From Duganella aquatilis (GTDB lineage: Bacteria; Pseudomonadota; Gammaproteobacteria; Burkholderiales; Burkholderiaceae_D): 64,000 nt of DNA. The DNA lies in NCBI RefSeq assembly GCF_009674565.1, contig NZ_WKJL01000021.1, positions 39,307 to 103,306 of the forward strand, given 5' to 3'. Below the pieces are notes generated by a model. That model made no database searches, was not told the DNA's origin, and worked only from the letters and a program-made list of their open reading frames with translations. The translations under genes and the position numbers were made by a program. Below are positions 1 to 7,975 of the stretch, in pieces (positions within the stretch are counted from its first letter, which is position 1; each line of letters starts with the position of its first letter).

Positions 1-1
1 G

Positions 2-970
2 CGGGTGGCGATGGCGATTTCGGTCGGCCTGGCGGTGGCGGCGATCCTGCCGTATGCGGCGCACAGCTACTGGATCGTGCTGACGATTGTGATCATCCTC
101 AAGCCCAGCTTCAGCATGACCAAGCAGCGGCGCAGCGACCGCATCATCGGCACCATCATCGGCTGCGTGATCACGGCGCTGATCATCAAGTTCCTCAACT
201 ATCCTGCGTTGATCCTCTGCATCCTGGTGCTGGCCACGGTGGCCACGCCCACCTTCATCTACCTGCGCTACCGCTATGCGGCGATCGCGGTGTCGATCAT
301 GATCCTGCTGCAGATGCACCTGATCGCGCCGGGCAACCAGGACCTGATCACGGAACGGCTGATCGATACCTTCATCGGCGCGGCGGTGGCGACGGCGTTC
401 AGCTTCGTGCTGGCGAACTGGGAATATCAAAGCCTGCCGCGCCTGGTGCGCGAAGTGCTGGACGTGAACCTGCGCTACATGCAGGCCAGCTTCGATCTGC
501 TGCAAGGCAAAGGCAAGGACGATTTCGCCTACCGCATCGAACGCAAGCGCCTGATGGACAGCCTGGCCGCGCTGAGTTCCGCGCTGGTGCGCATGCTGGA
601 CGAGCCGGCGCGCAAGCAGCGCGCGGTGGAAGACATCAATCTGTTCATCGTGCAGAACTACCTGCTGGTGGCGCACGTGGCGGCGCTGCGCGCGATCCTG
701 CGCCGGCATGTGAAGGAGCTGCCGGCCGAACCGGTGAACGCCATGCTGACCGAAAGCCACGACCAGGTGGTGGAGGTGCTGACGCGCGCACTCGCGCCGG
801 GCAAGGCCGAGATCGAGCCGGTCATGGTGCAGATGGCGCCGATGTCCCAGGACGGCAATGCCGTGCCGTGGTCCGGCTGGCCGCTGGTCCAGCGCCGCAT
901 CCGCCTGCTGCAGGCAGACGCCGTCAAGATCATCGTCCACCGCGAAGCCATCCTGCGCGACCTGGCGTGA
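2..970 (+). CDS. FUSC-family inner-membrane protein, C-terminal part (truncated by window edge)
   Basis: The reading frame is open from the first bases, so the 5' part of the gene lies outside the window. The visible ~320 residues start with three or four hydrophobic segments (about residues 1-130) that include the charged KQRRSDRIIGT loop typical of the FUSC_2 half of fusaric-acid-resistance / YccS / aromatic-acid-exporter proteins. A long soluble helical tail (about 140-321) follows. Members are inner-membrane proteins thought to export aromatic acids or to work in envelope maintenance. The substrate here cannot be told. The gene ends 4 bp before the converging LysR gene, with no clear terminator between them. 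Confidence 0.8.
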   Translation, partial: RVAMAISVGLAVAAILPYAAHSYWIVLTIVIILKPSFSMTKQRRSDRIIGTIIGCVITALIIKFLNYPALILCILVLATVATPTFIYLRYRYAAIAVSIMILLQMHLIAPGNQDLITERLIDTFIGAAVATAFSFVLANWEYQSLPRLVREVLDVNLRYMQASFDLLQGKGKDDFAYRIERKRLMDSLAALSSALVRMLDEPARKQRAVEDINLFIVQNYLLVAHVAALRAILRRHVKELPAEPVNAMLTESHDQVVEVLTRALAPGKAEIEPVMVQMAPMSQDGNAVPWSGWPLVQRRIRLLQADAVKIIVHREAILRDLA

Positions 971-974
971 GCAA

Positions 975-1865
975 TCAATCCAGATAGGCCGCCAGCTCCT
1001 CCGGCGCGCCTTTCGGAAACGCCTCCTTCAGGTACGCGAGAAACGCCGACACGCGCGCGCTGAGCAGGCGCCGCGATGGGTACAGCGCCCACAGCGCAAT
1101 CTCCGGTCCTTCGACATCTCCCCACTGCACCAGCACTCCGGCCGCCAGGTCATGGCTGACCAGCGACACCGGCAGGCAGGCGGCGCCCACGCCCGCGCGC
1201 ACCGCGTCCCGCACCATGATCATTGACGACAGCGACAGCACCGGATCGAACGCGATATCCTGCACGCCGTCCGCCGTACTCACGCGCCACGCGCCGGACG
1301 CATTGCCGGCGCCGCGCACCACCGCCGGCACCGCTGCGCCATCCGCCGGCCGCGTCAGCTGCGGGCCAGCCACCACCACCATGCGGTCGCGCAGCAGGAT
1401 GCGTCCCACCAGGTTGGCGTCCGCCGCCGGATTCACGCGGATGACCAGGTCATAGCCTTCCTCGACCATGTCCACGCTGCGGTCTTCCGTCGTCACTTCC
1501 AGCCGCACGGCTGGATAGCGCAGCGCAAAGCCGGCGGCCAGCTTGCCCATCGCCGTCTGCGAGAACAGCAGCGGCGCGCTGACGCGCAGCCTGCCGTGCG
1601 GCGTGCCGCCGCCCAGCGCGATTTCGGTCGCCGCCGAATCGATCTCCGACAGCAGCGCGCCGGTGCGCTCGTACAGCGCCTGCCCTTCCTGCGTCAGCTT
1701 GAGCGCCCGCGCGCCGCGCTCGAACAGGCGCAGACCGAGGCTGCTTTCCAGCTCGGCCACGCGGCGCGACAAGGTGGCCTTGGGCCGTTCGGATGCGCGC
1801 GCCGCCTTGCCGAAGCCGCCGTAACGCGCAACGAGGTTGAAATCAGCCAGTGCAAGTAAATCCAT
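975..1865 (-). CDS. LysR-family transcriptional regulator
   Basis: This is a 296-residue protein of standard LysR length. The N-terminal winged helix-turn-helix (about residues 3-60) carries the usual GFGKAARAS...ATLSRRVAELE pattern, followed by a periplasmic-binding-like effector domain with the R(L)RVSAPLLF strand. The ATG at 1865 was chosen because it starts the HTH directly; the frame stays open far upstream, but that part runs antisense through the NmrA gene. The gene is divergent from the NmrA-like gene at 1968 with a 102-bp shared promoter region, the classic arrangement for a LysR regulator and its target. The inducer is unknown. Confidence 0.9.
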   Translation of the reverse strand: MDLLALADFNLVARYGGFGKAARASERPKATLSRRVAELESSLGLRLFERGARALKLTQEGQALYERTGALLSEIDSAATEIALGGGTPHGRLRVSAPLLFSQTAMGKLAAGFALRYPAVRLEVTTEDRSVDMVEEGYDLVIRVNPAADANLVGRILLRDRMVVVAGPQLTRPADGAAVPAVVRGAGNASGAWRVSTADGVQDIAFDPVLSLSSMIMVRDAVRAGVGAACLPVSLVSHDLAAGVLVQWGDVEGPEIALWALYPSRRLLSARVSAFLAYLKEAFPKGAPEELAAYLD

Positions 1866-1967
1866 GTGTTTCACCCATGAGACAGTGAGTCCAAATATAC
1901 CATCTATCGGACCGTCATTGGAATACCTACCATGGGAGTCATCATCAACCACAAACGGAGAACTTCC
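1866..1967. promoter_or_regulatory. Shared promoter region between LysR gene and NmrA gene
   Basis: This 102-bp region lies between two divergent starts and is AT-richer than its surroundings (around 1893-1930). It contains an imperfect dyad TCCAAATATACC...TATCGGA (about 1891-1912) that could be a LysR site. The ribosome binding site CGGAG at 1956-1960 is 7 nt before the ATG at 1968. No clean -35/-10 pair stands out, so the LysR binding assignment is inferred from gene arrangement. Confidence 0.4.
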
Positions 1968-2831
1968 ATGACTATCCTCGTAACCGGCGCCACCGGTAAA
2001 GTTGGCACCCAGGTGATCGAACAACTCGTCAAACGCGGCGCCGATGTGCGCGCACTGGTGCGCAATCCCGCCAGCGCCAGTTTCCCCGCCGGTGTCAGCG
2101 TCGCCCAGGGCGACCTGCTCGATCCCGACTCGCTGCGCGGCGCGCTGTCCGGCGTCTCCACGCTGTTCCTGCTCAACGCCGTCGCCCCCGACGAATTCAC
2201 CCAGGCGCTGATCGCGCTGAACGTCGCCAGGGAAGCCGGCGTCAAGCACGTGGTCTACCTGTCGGCGATCCACAGCGATCTGTATGTGAACGTGCCGCAC
2301 TTCGCCGGCAAATACGGGGTCGAACGCATGATCGAGCAGATGGGCTTCAGCGCCACCATCCTGCGTCCCGCCTACTTCATGGACAACGACCTGACCATCA
2401 AGGACGTGGTGCTCGGCTACGGCGTCTACCCGATGCCGGTCGGTGACAAGGGCCTGGCCATGATCGACGTGGGCGACATCGGCGAAATCGCCGCGCTGGA
2501 ACTGATCCGCCGCAACCAGTCCGCCACGCCGCTGCCGCTGGAGCGCATCAACCTGGTCGGCCCCGACACGCTGACCGGCGCCGACATCGCCGCCGCATGG
2601 TCGTCGGTGCTGGGCCGGCCGATCGCCTACGGCGGCGGCGACACGGCCGCCTTCGAACAAAACCTGCGCAACTTCATGCCCGGCTGGATGGCCTACGACA
2701 TGCGCCTGATGGGCGAACGCTTCCTCATCGACGGCATGATTCCCGACGCCGGTGACGTGGAACGCCTGACCGCGCTGCTGGGCCGTCCGCTGCGCGCCTA
2801 CCGTGACTTTGCCGCTGCCATCGCAGCTTGA
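1968..2831 (+). CDS. NmrA-like NAD(P)-binding reductase (SDR atypical family)
   Basis: This 287-residue protein opens with the Rossmann motif TGATGKVG at residues 6-13, close to the N-terminus as in NmrA / QorB-type (YtfG) proteins. It lacks an intact SDR Tyr-x3-Lys pair at the usual place, as expected for atypical SDRs. Relatives are NAD(P)H-dependent quinone reductases or redox-sensing proteins. The ATG at 1968 follows CGGAG at good spacing and begins right at the beta strand. The upstream ATG at 1932 would add a 12-residue tail without a good ribosome site. The stop TGA overlaps the ribosome site of the next gene (TTGAGGAG), so the two genes are probably co-transcribed and coupled. Substrate unknown. 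Confidence 0.88.
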   Translation: MTILVTGATGKVGTQVIEQLVKRGADVRALVRNPASASFPAGVSVAQGDLLDPDSLRGALSGVSTLFLLNAVAPDEFTQALIALNVAREAGVKHVVYLSAIHSDLYVNVPHFAGKYGVERMIEQMGFSATILRPAYFMDNDLTIKDVVLGYGVYPMPVGDKGLAMIDVGDIGEIAALELIRRNQSATPLPLERINLVGPDTLTGADIAAAWSSVLGRPIAYGGGDTAAFEQNLRNFMPGWMAYDMRLMGERFLIDGMIPDAGDVERLTALLGRPLRAYRDFAAAIAA

Positions 2832-2841
2832 GGAGAACATC

Positions 2842-3315
2842 ATGATTTATGCAGCCTCCACCGTTCCAGTCAACCCCGAAGGAGAAGCGCCATTGACGCG
2901 TGCCCAGGTCTGGCGCGGCCTGGTGCTCAAGGCCCGTGACGCCCGCCTGTTCCTGCCGCCTGGCCTGTGCACCCGCTCCGACGTGGTGGAGCAAAGCGCC
3001 ACCCACATCGTGCGCGAAGCCACCATCTCCGGCGATGATCTGCGCGAGATCATCAGCTTCGAGGCGGAGAACAAGGTGTCCTTCTTCCAGGCGTCCGGCC
3101 CGCGCGAAGGCGTCATCATCAACGAGTTGTTTGAGGATGAAGCAGGCGTGCTGCAACTGCGCTTCTACTGCTACCTGGGCCTGCGCGGCAAGCAGCCCGG
3201 CGGCGCCGAGGAGCAGGCGGAGCAGGCCTGGATGAGCGGCGACAAGGGCTACAAGACCGCGCTGCTGTCCACGCTGAAGCGCACGCGGGAATTGCTCGCC
3301 GCCGGTAAGCTTTAA
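2842..3315 (+). CDS. DUF1857 / AtaL-like SRPBCC-fold protein
   Basis: This is a 157-residue soluble protein with the layout of the DUF1857 (AtaL-like) family: an N-terminal strand with VNPEGEAPLTRAQVWRGL, a central region predicted to form the helix-grip fold, and a C-terminal helix (about 125-155). Start ATG 2842 sits 6 nt after AGGAG (2831-2835). Fungal AtaL relatives are linked to secondary metabolism, while bacterial members have no proven role. Its coupling to the NmrA-like reductase and the divergent LysR gene suggests a small redox or detoxification unit, which is an inference. Confidence 0.82.
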   Translation: MIYAASTVPVNPEGEAPLTRAQVWRGLVLKARDARLFLPPGLCTRSDVVEQSATHIVREATISGDDLREIISFEAENKVSFFQASGPREGVIINELFEDEAGVLQLRFYCYLGLRGKQPGGAEEQAEQAWMSGDKGYKTALLSTLKRTRELLAAGKL

Positions 3316-3341
3316 GGCACGCAAGCTGATACCATGGGGCG

Positions 3342-4259
3342 ATGAAAACATCGCCTCCCACCTTCAGCACGCGCGACCTTATCTCAGCGCTCATCGTCGT
3401 TATCATCTGGGGCACCAACTTCGTCGCCATGAAGGTCGGGCTGCGCAACCTGACGCCGTTCCAGATGGGCGCCGCGCGCTACGTCTTCGCCATCCTGCCG
3501 CTGATCCTCTTCGTGCGCCCGCCCAAGCTGGCGCCGAAGTGGGTGATTGCGTACGGAATGAGCCAGGGCGTGGGCCAGTTCGGACTGTTGTTCCTGTCGC
3601 TGAAGGTCGGCATGTCCGCCTCGCTGGCGTCGGTGATTTTGCAGACGCAGGTATTCTTCACCGCCATCTTCGGCTTCATGCTGCTGAAGGAGCAGGCCAG
3701 CCGCGCGCTCATCACCGGCCTGCTGCTGGCGGCATTGGGACTGGCCTGCTTCGGCGCCAGTTCGCTGCAATCGGTCAGCAGCAGCGACATCACGCCCGCC
3801 GGTTTCGTACTGTGCCTGGTCGGCGCGGCCATGTGGGCGGTGTCGAATATCGTCGTGCGCCGCGCGCAGAAGGAGACGCCGGACTTCGACGTCATCAGCT
3901 TCATCGTGTGGTGCGGCGCCGTGCCGGTCGTGCCCTTCATGCTGCTGTCGCTGGCCTTCGACGATCCGGCCACGCGCTGGCAGTGGCTCGGCGCGCCATT
4001 CATCACCTGGGTCGCGGTCGCCTATGTCGGCTGGATCTCCACCATCATCGGCTACGCGATGTGGACGCGGCTGCTCAAGCGCCATCCCGTCAATCGCGTG
4101 GCGCCGTTCAGCCTGGGCGTGCCGGTGGTCGGCATCGCTTCCGGCATGCTGGCCCTGGGCGATGTCATCACCGCCTGGCAGTGGGCCGGCGTGCTGCTGA
4201 TCGTCTGCTCGCTGGTGTGCACCATGTTCGGCGGCCGCTGGCTGGACCGCCAGCGCTGA
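3342..4259 (+). CDS. eamA: EamA-type DMT exporter (O-acetylserine/cysteine exporter-like)
   Basis: This 305-residue protein has about ten hydrophobic helices in two EamA repeats (about 15-140 and 155-298). It follows E. coli EamA (YdeD) closely, with WGTNFVAMKVGLRNL near the start, a PVVPF loop in the middle and RVAPFSLGVPVVG before the last helices. EamA exports cysteine-pathway metabolites such as O-acetylserine across the inner membrane. Substrate specificity here is inferred from similarity only. Its stop TGA (4257-4259) directly abuts the stop of the converging diguanylate cyclase gene, forming TGATCA with no spacer. Confidence 0.82.
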   Translation: MKTSPPTFSTRDLISALIVVIIWGTNFVAMKVGLRNLTPFQMGAARYVFAILPLILFVRPPKLAPKWVIAYGMSQGVGQFGLLFLSLKVGMSASLASVILQTQVFFTAIFGFMLLKEQASRALITGLLLAALGLACFGASSLQSVSSSDITPAGFVLCLVGAAMWAVSNIVVRRAQKETPDFDVISFIVWCGAVPVVPFMLLSLAFDDPATRWQWLGAPFITWVAVAYVGWISTIIGYAMWTRLLKRHPVNRVAPFSLGVPVVGIASGMLALGDVITAWQWAGVLLIVCSLVCTMFGGRWLDRQR

Positions 4260-5537
4260 TCAGGCGGCGAAGCAGATGCGGTTGCGGCCAGTCTCCTTGG
4301 CGCGGTACAGCAACCCATCGGCCTTCTGCAGCATCGCCTCCGCCGTGCCGGCCGCCAGGTCGGCACACACGCCCATGCTGATCGTCACCTTCAACTCCGG
4401 ATGCAGCTGGTGCCAGGGGAAGGCTTCGATCAGCGTGCGCAGCTTGTCGCACAGCGCCGCCGCCTGCGGCAGCTCGGTCTCCGGCAGCGCCATGACGAAT
4501 TCCTCGCCGCCGTAGCGCGCCACCAGATCGCTCAGGCGCATGTGGCTGCGCAGGATTTCGCCGATCTGGCGCAGCACGGCGTCGCCGGTGGCGTGCGAGA
4601 ACTGGTCGTTGATGCGCTTGAAGAAATCGATATCGCCGATCACCACGCTCATGGGCCGCTGGTGGCGCGCCGCGTGACTGAACAGCGTACAAACCTGTTC
4701 GTCGAAATGGCGGCGGTTGTGCAGCTTGGTCAGCGCATCGCGCACGCTGAGTTCACGCATCTGCTCCGTCTGCGCCAGGATGGTCTGGTGCGACTTGCTC
4801 AACTCCTCGTGCGTGCGGGCCAGCCGCTCGCTCATGGCGTTGAAGGCGGCGGCCAGTTCCGCCACTTCGTCCGTGCCCTCCACCGGCACGCGTTGCAGCA
4901 GCGAGCCGCCGTGCATCGCGCGCACCGCACTGGTCAGATGTCCGAGGCTGCGGCCCAGTTCACGACTCAACAGCACGCCGAGCGCCAGCGCCAGCAGCGC
5001 CGCCGCGCTGCCGCCGAACCACAGCGCGCCGCGCATGGCGGCCAGATACTGCTGTTCCTCCCGGCTTGGCGTGATGACGCCCTCCGGCGACACATAGGCG
5101 GCGATACGGCCGGCCACCATCACCGGCCGCGCATCCTTGCGGGTGGCGTCCGGCAGCGGCTCGCCGGGACGGTACACGCCGGCGCCCAGCAGCACGCGGA
5201 AGTCGGCGTCCGCCAGGATGAAATGGAATGGCGGCTCGCCGCGGCGTTCCGGCGGCGGACGGCGGCCCTCTCCCGGCAGCGGCGGCGGCGGCCGGTCGCC
5301 TGGATGCGGCCGCGCGGCCATGAAGGCGTCGAAGCCTTGCTTGCCGGGACTGGCCTGCCAGCTGCCGTAGGGTCGCAGGTAATCGGTGACGGCCGCATGA
5401 AAATGTTCCTCCGCCTGCTCGCGCCGGATGCCGTCCACCCGCTTGGTCATGCCGGCGTAGGCCAGAACGCCTACCATCGCCACCGCCGCCAGTCCGGTCA
5501 ACAGCAACGCCAGCATGAATTTTGTGCGCAAGGACAT
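4260..5537 (-). CDS. Membrane diguanylate cyclase (HAMP-GGDEF)
   Basis: This 425-residue protein has an N-terminal membrane helix (about 8-28), a periplasmic sensor region (about 30-165) with a strikingly Pro/Arg/Gly-rich stretch around 78-103, a second membrane helix (about 172-190), a HAMP linker (about 195-245) and a coiled-coil leading to the GGDEF domain. The active-site loop is GGEEF at 343-347, so a functional c-di-GMP synthase is expected. An RxxD inhibitory site (R334-D337) sits five residues before it, which implies product feedback. Ribosome site GGAG lies 5 nt before the ATG at 5537. A 9-bp inverted repeat lies just upstream (5552-5577). The periplasmic signal is unknown. Confidence 0.93.
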   Translation of the reverse strand: MSLRTKFMLALLLTGLAAVAMVGVLAYAGMTKRVDGIRREQAEEHFHAAVTDYLRPYGSWQASPGKQGFDAFMAARPHPGDRPPPPLPGEGRRPPPERRGEPPFHFILADADFRVLLGAGVYRPGEPLPDATRKDARPVMVAGRIAAYVSPEGVITPSREEQQYLAAMRGALWFGGSAAALLALALGVLLSRELGRSLGHLTSAVRAMHGGSLLQRVPVEGTDEVAELAAAFNAMSERLARTHEELSKSHQTILAQTEQMRELSVRDALTKLHNRRHFDEQVCTLFSHAARHQRPMSVVIGDIDFFKRINDQFSHATGDAVLRQIGEILRSHMRLSDLVARYGGEEFVMALPETELPQAAALCDKLRTLIEAFPWHQLHPELKVTISMGVCADLAAGTAEAMLQKADGLLYRAKETGRNRICFAA

Positions 5538-5551
5538 TCCGGCTCCAAAAG

Positions 5552-5577
5552 ATTATTGCTATATGGACAGCAATAAT
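5552..5577. promoter_or_regulatory. Inverted repeat upstream of the diguanylate cyclase gene (candidate operator)
   Basis: A perfect 9-bp dyad ATTATTGCT - 8 nt - AGCAATAAT begins 15 bp upstream of the cyclase start. It has no T run after it and stands in a promoter position, so an operator is more likely than a terminator. The binding protein is unknown. Confidence 0.45.
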
Positions 5578-5609
5578 AGCAGTTTCACGTTGCCCTTCAG
5601 CAGCACTTT

Positions 5610-5638
5610 TTCATAGCAGGAATGCTGAGTTATATACT
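5610..5638 (+). promoter_or_regulatory. Possible sigma-70 promoter for the small genes at 5732-6080
   Basis: TTCATA (5610-5615, 4/6 match to TTGACA) and TATACT (5633-5638, 5/6) are separated by 17 bp. Transcription would start near 5645, giving an ~87-nt leader before the gene at 5732. Moderate support only, because the region is AT-rich. Confidence 0.4.
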
Positions 5639-5731
5639 TAACTTATGGCTGAAATCATAAATCTAAAGTTTTCTTATTACTGAAAGCGGCGCATACTGCA
5701 ACGCAACAAACGAATATTTATGGAGCTTCTG

Positions 5732-5956
5732 ATGAGCGCAACGACTTTCACCCAATCCGCTGATACTGGTTACTTCACCAATGTTGCCAACGCTGTACGC
5801 CAGCTGTTCGCTGCGGTGTTCGCCGTAGAACAGCCGGCTGTGTCGCAGCGCAACAAAGAAGAAACCATCTGGTGGCTGAACAGCCTCGCGAATGACTGCG
5901 AGCGCCACTCCCCTAACCTGTCTGCCGAGCTGCGTTTCTTCGCATCGCGCGGTTAA
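5732..5956 (+). CDS. Small conserved-looking hypothetical protein (74 aa)
   Basis: The 74-residue product has an N-terminal segment with an alternating hydrophobic helix (about residues 18-32, VRQLFAAVFAV) and a C-terminal half with WWLNSLANDCERHSPNLSAELRFF split over two helices. The ATG at 5732 is preferred over 5720 because GGAG at 5722-5725 lies 7 nt before it. I recall similar ~75-residue proteins with a PNLSAELR-like ending in Oxalobacteraceae, but no function is known. It is followed 25 bp later by a 32-residue gene and a strong terminator, which suggests a two-gene transcript. Confidence 0.7.
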   Translation: MSATTFTQSADTGYFTNVANAVRQLFAAVFAVEQPAVSQRNKEETIWWLNSLANDCERHSPNLSAELRFFASRG

Positions 5957-5981
5957 TCGAATTTACTTTACGGAGAATACT

Positions 5982-6080
5982 ATGCTGACCATCATCGAAA
6001 ACCTGCCTGCTGCAATCGCTCTGTCCGGCCTGGTGCTGCGCCTGTACCTGGGCAACAAGCCAGAAACCACCGAAGAGTAA
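5982..6080 (+). CDS. Tiny hypothetical protein (32 aa)
   Basis: The frame encodes 32 residues: a hydrophobic stretch (about 8-24, LPAAIALSGLVLRLYLG) followed by a charged tail NKPETTEE. A good ribosome site CGGAG (5971-5975) lies 6 nt before the ATG, and a strong terminator begins 26 bp after the stop, so the frame looks like a real gene and not chance. It probably forms one transmembrane or amphipathic helix. No family is recognised. Confidence 0.5.
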   Translation: MLTIIENLPAAIALSGLVLRLYLGNKPETTEE

Positions 6081-6106
6081 GCTGTACAGTTACTGAGCAA
6101 AATGGC

Positions 6107-6143
6107 AAAAAGCCCCGGCACGCGCAAGCGGCCGGGGCTTTTT
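6107..6143. terminator. Bidirectional rho-independent terminator
   Basis: The stem AGCCCCGGC / GCCGGGGCT is closed over an 11-nt loop and flanked by A5 on the left and T5 on the right. It can therefore end both the plus-strand small-gene transcript and the minus-strand permease transcript. Confidence 0.85.
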
Positions 6144-6160
6144 AACGTCGGTAACGCGGA

Positions 6161-7627
6161 TTACTTGCGATTGAGACGCGAATTGCGCATGCTGTACAGG
6201 AAGTAGGTCAGCACGGTGGCGGTAATCCAGATGCCGAAGATGGTGTAGGTCGTCATCGACAGGCCAAACATCAGATACAGGCAGGCGGCAATGCTCAGGC
6301 CCGGCACCAGATACGGGCCGCCCGGCACGCGGAAGCCCTTCACCGCCGACGGGCCAGCCTTGCGGCGCATCACCGGCACCGCCACCGACACCACGCTGAA
6401 CGCTGTCAGCGTGCCCATGCTGACCATATCCCACAGGAAGGTCGCATCGACAAAACCAGCCACCAGTCCCACCACGATGCAGACGATCAGCGTGTTCTGC
6501 ACCGGCGAACCGGTGCGCGGGCTGACCTTCTGGAACACCGGCGAAATCAGGCCGTCCTTGGCAATGGCGTACAGGATGCGGGTCTGGCCGTAGATCGTCA
6601 CCAGCGTCACGCTGAACACGGAAATCACCGCGCCGGCGGCCAGCACCAGCGCCGGCCAGGTCTGGCCGGTGACGTTTTGCAGGATCACGGCCAGGCCGGC
6701 TTCCTGGCCGGCGAACTTGGCGGCAGGCTGGGCGCCCATCGCGGCCACGGCCACCAGCATGTAGAACACGGTGACGATGCCCAGCGCGGCCAGAATGCCG
6801 ATCGGCACGTTGCGGGTCGGATTGCGTACTTCTTCGCCGGCCGTGGCCACGGTGTCCAGGCCGATGAAGGAGAAGAACACGGTTGCCGCCGCCGCCGTCA
6901 CGCCGGCCATGCCGGTGGTGTGGGCGCCGCCGTCCGGGCTGAAGAACGGGTGGAAGTTGTTGATGTCGAAACCGCTGAAGGCGATCACCACGAAGAAGAT
7001 CAGGATCGCCAGCTTGATCAGCACCATGATGGCGTTGGTGGTGGCCGATTCCTTGGCGCCGCGGATCAGCAGCAGGCAGCACAGGCACACCAGGATGATC
7101 GGCGGCAGGTTGATGTGGCCGCCATGCACCTCGATGCCGGTGGCCGTCGAAACGATGGTCGGCGAGCGCAGCATCTCGGGGATGTGCCAGCCGATCGCGT
7201 TGTTCAGGAAGTTATTCAGGTAGTCCGACCAGCCGATCGCCACCGCGCTGGCGGCCAGGCCGTACTCCAGCAGCAGGCAGGCGGCCATGATGAAAGCCAG
7301 GAACTCGCCGACGGTGGCGTAGGCAAACGAATACGACGAACCGGAGGCCGGAATGCGGAACGACAGCTCGGCGTAGCACAGCGCGGTCAGGCCGGCGGTG
7401 ATGGCGGCGATCAGGAAGGACAGGATCACGGACGGGCCGGCCTTGGGAACGGCCTCCACCATCGTGAAGAAAATGCCGGTGCCGATGGTGGCGCCGACAC
7501 CGATCATGGTCAGGGGAAACAGGCCGACAGAGCGGTGCAAACTGTTGCTGCTGCTTGAAGCGTCTTCTGCGTTTTGATGGGCGACCAGCTTGGTACGGGT
7601 CAGTTTCTGGACCAGCGTTTGGTTCAC
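6161..7627 (-). CDS. APC-family amino acid permease (cationic amino acid transporter type)
   Basis: This 488-residue protein has about 12-13 hydrophobic helices. It starts with the APC signature GVGATIGTGIFFT (about residues 42-54) and later has GLDTVATAGEEVRNPTRNVPIGI, both typical of the CAT / YfnA branch of the APC superfamily (proton-coupled amino acid uptake). The soluble N-terminus (1-35) is rich in Ser/Asn. The substrate is not certain; Arg/Lys or broad-range uptake would fit with the arginine catabolic operon 2 kb away, but that link is an inference. The gene shares the terminator at 6107-6143. Confidence 0.85.
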   Translation of the reverse strand: MNQTLVQKLTRTKLVAHQNAEDASSSSNSLHRSVGLFPLTMIGVGATIGTGIFFTMVEAVPKAGPSVILSFLIAAITAGLTALCYAELSFRIPASGSSYSFAYATVGEFLAFIMAACLLLEYGLAASAVAIGWSDYLNNFLNNAIGWHIPEMLRSPTIVSTATGIEVHGGHINLPPIILVCLCCLLLIRGAKESATTNAIMVLIKLAILIFFVVIAFSGFDINNFHPFFSPDGGAHTTGMAGVTAAAATVFFSFIGLDTVATAGEEVRNPTRNVPIGILAALGIVTVFYMLVAVAAMGAQPAAKFAGQEAGLAVILQNVTGQTWPALVLAAGAVISVFSVTLVTIYGQTRILYAIAKDGLISPVFQKVSPRTGSPVQNTLIVCIVVGLVAGFVDATFLWDMVSMGTLTAFSVVSVAVPVMRRKAGPSAVKGFRVPGGPYLVPGLSIAACLYLMFGLSMTTYTIFGIWITATVLTYFLYSMRNSRLNRK

Positions 7628-7670
7628 AGGCTATCCTTGTGGGAAATGATGTACGGGCAAAAACACAGCG

Positions 7671-7676
7671 ATTATA
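7671..7676 (-). promoter_or_regulatory. Possible -10 box for the permease gene
   Basis: A perfect TATAAT on the minus strand lies about 45 bp upstream of the permease start at 7627. No convincing -35 hexamer lies 16-18 bp upstream of it. The rest of the 7628-7855 gap holds AT-rich sequence and no gene that I can support. Confidence 0.35.
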
Positions 7677-7855
7677 GGGCCTTCGCCGCCGTCATCCTAA
7701 AGGTATTTTGTGCCACAAATACAACTTTGCCCCTTATCCCATATGGCCTGCGTTACAAGTGCTTACTTTTGATACAGCGGCGTGTATAGATTGCAAACAG
7801 GCCGCAGGTTACCCTTGAGGCAAGTGTTACCCAAAGCCAAGAAGGAGAGCCAGCC

Positions 7856-7975
7856 ATGCCGATTCAAAAGATTCCAACCGTATCCCGCCGCATCCATCCA
7901 GCGTACGTGACTGGCGCCGCCATGATCGTGGTCGGCCTGGCCATTACCCTGACCGCCCTGATCGTCCGCGCTTAA
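7856..7975 (+). CDS. Single-helix membrane peptide (39 aa)
   Basis: ATG 7856 follows a strong ribosome site AAGGAGAG (7842-7849) at 6 nt. The product has a basic N-terminus (IQKIPTVSRRIHP) and one hydrophobic helix with small residues (about 18-37), ending VRA. This pattern predicts a one-pass inner-membrane peptide with its N-terminus inside. The stop TAA overlaps the stop of the converging DUF1993 gene at TTAA. No family is recognised; the ribosome site, composition and helix support a genuine short gene. Confidence 0.55.
   Translation: MPIQKIPTVSRRIHPAYVTGAAMIVVGLAITLTALIVRA

Noticed and set aside
1866..2843. N-terminal extension of the LysR gene by over 300 codons
   Set aside because: This part is antisense to the NmrA gene and unlike any LysR protein. 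The HTH begins right at the ATG 1865.
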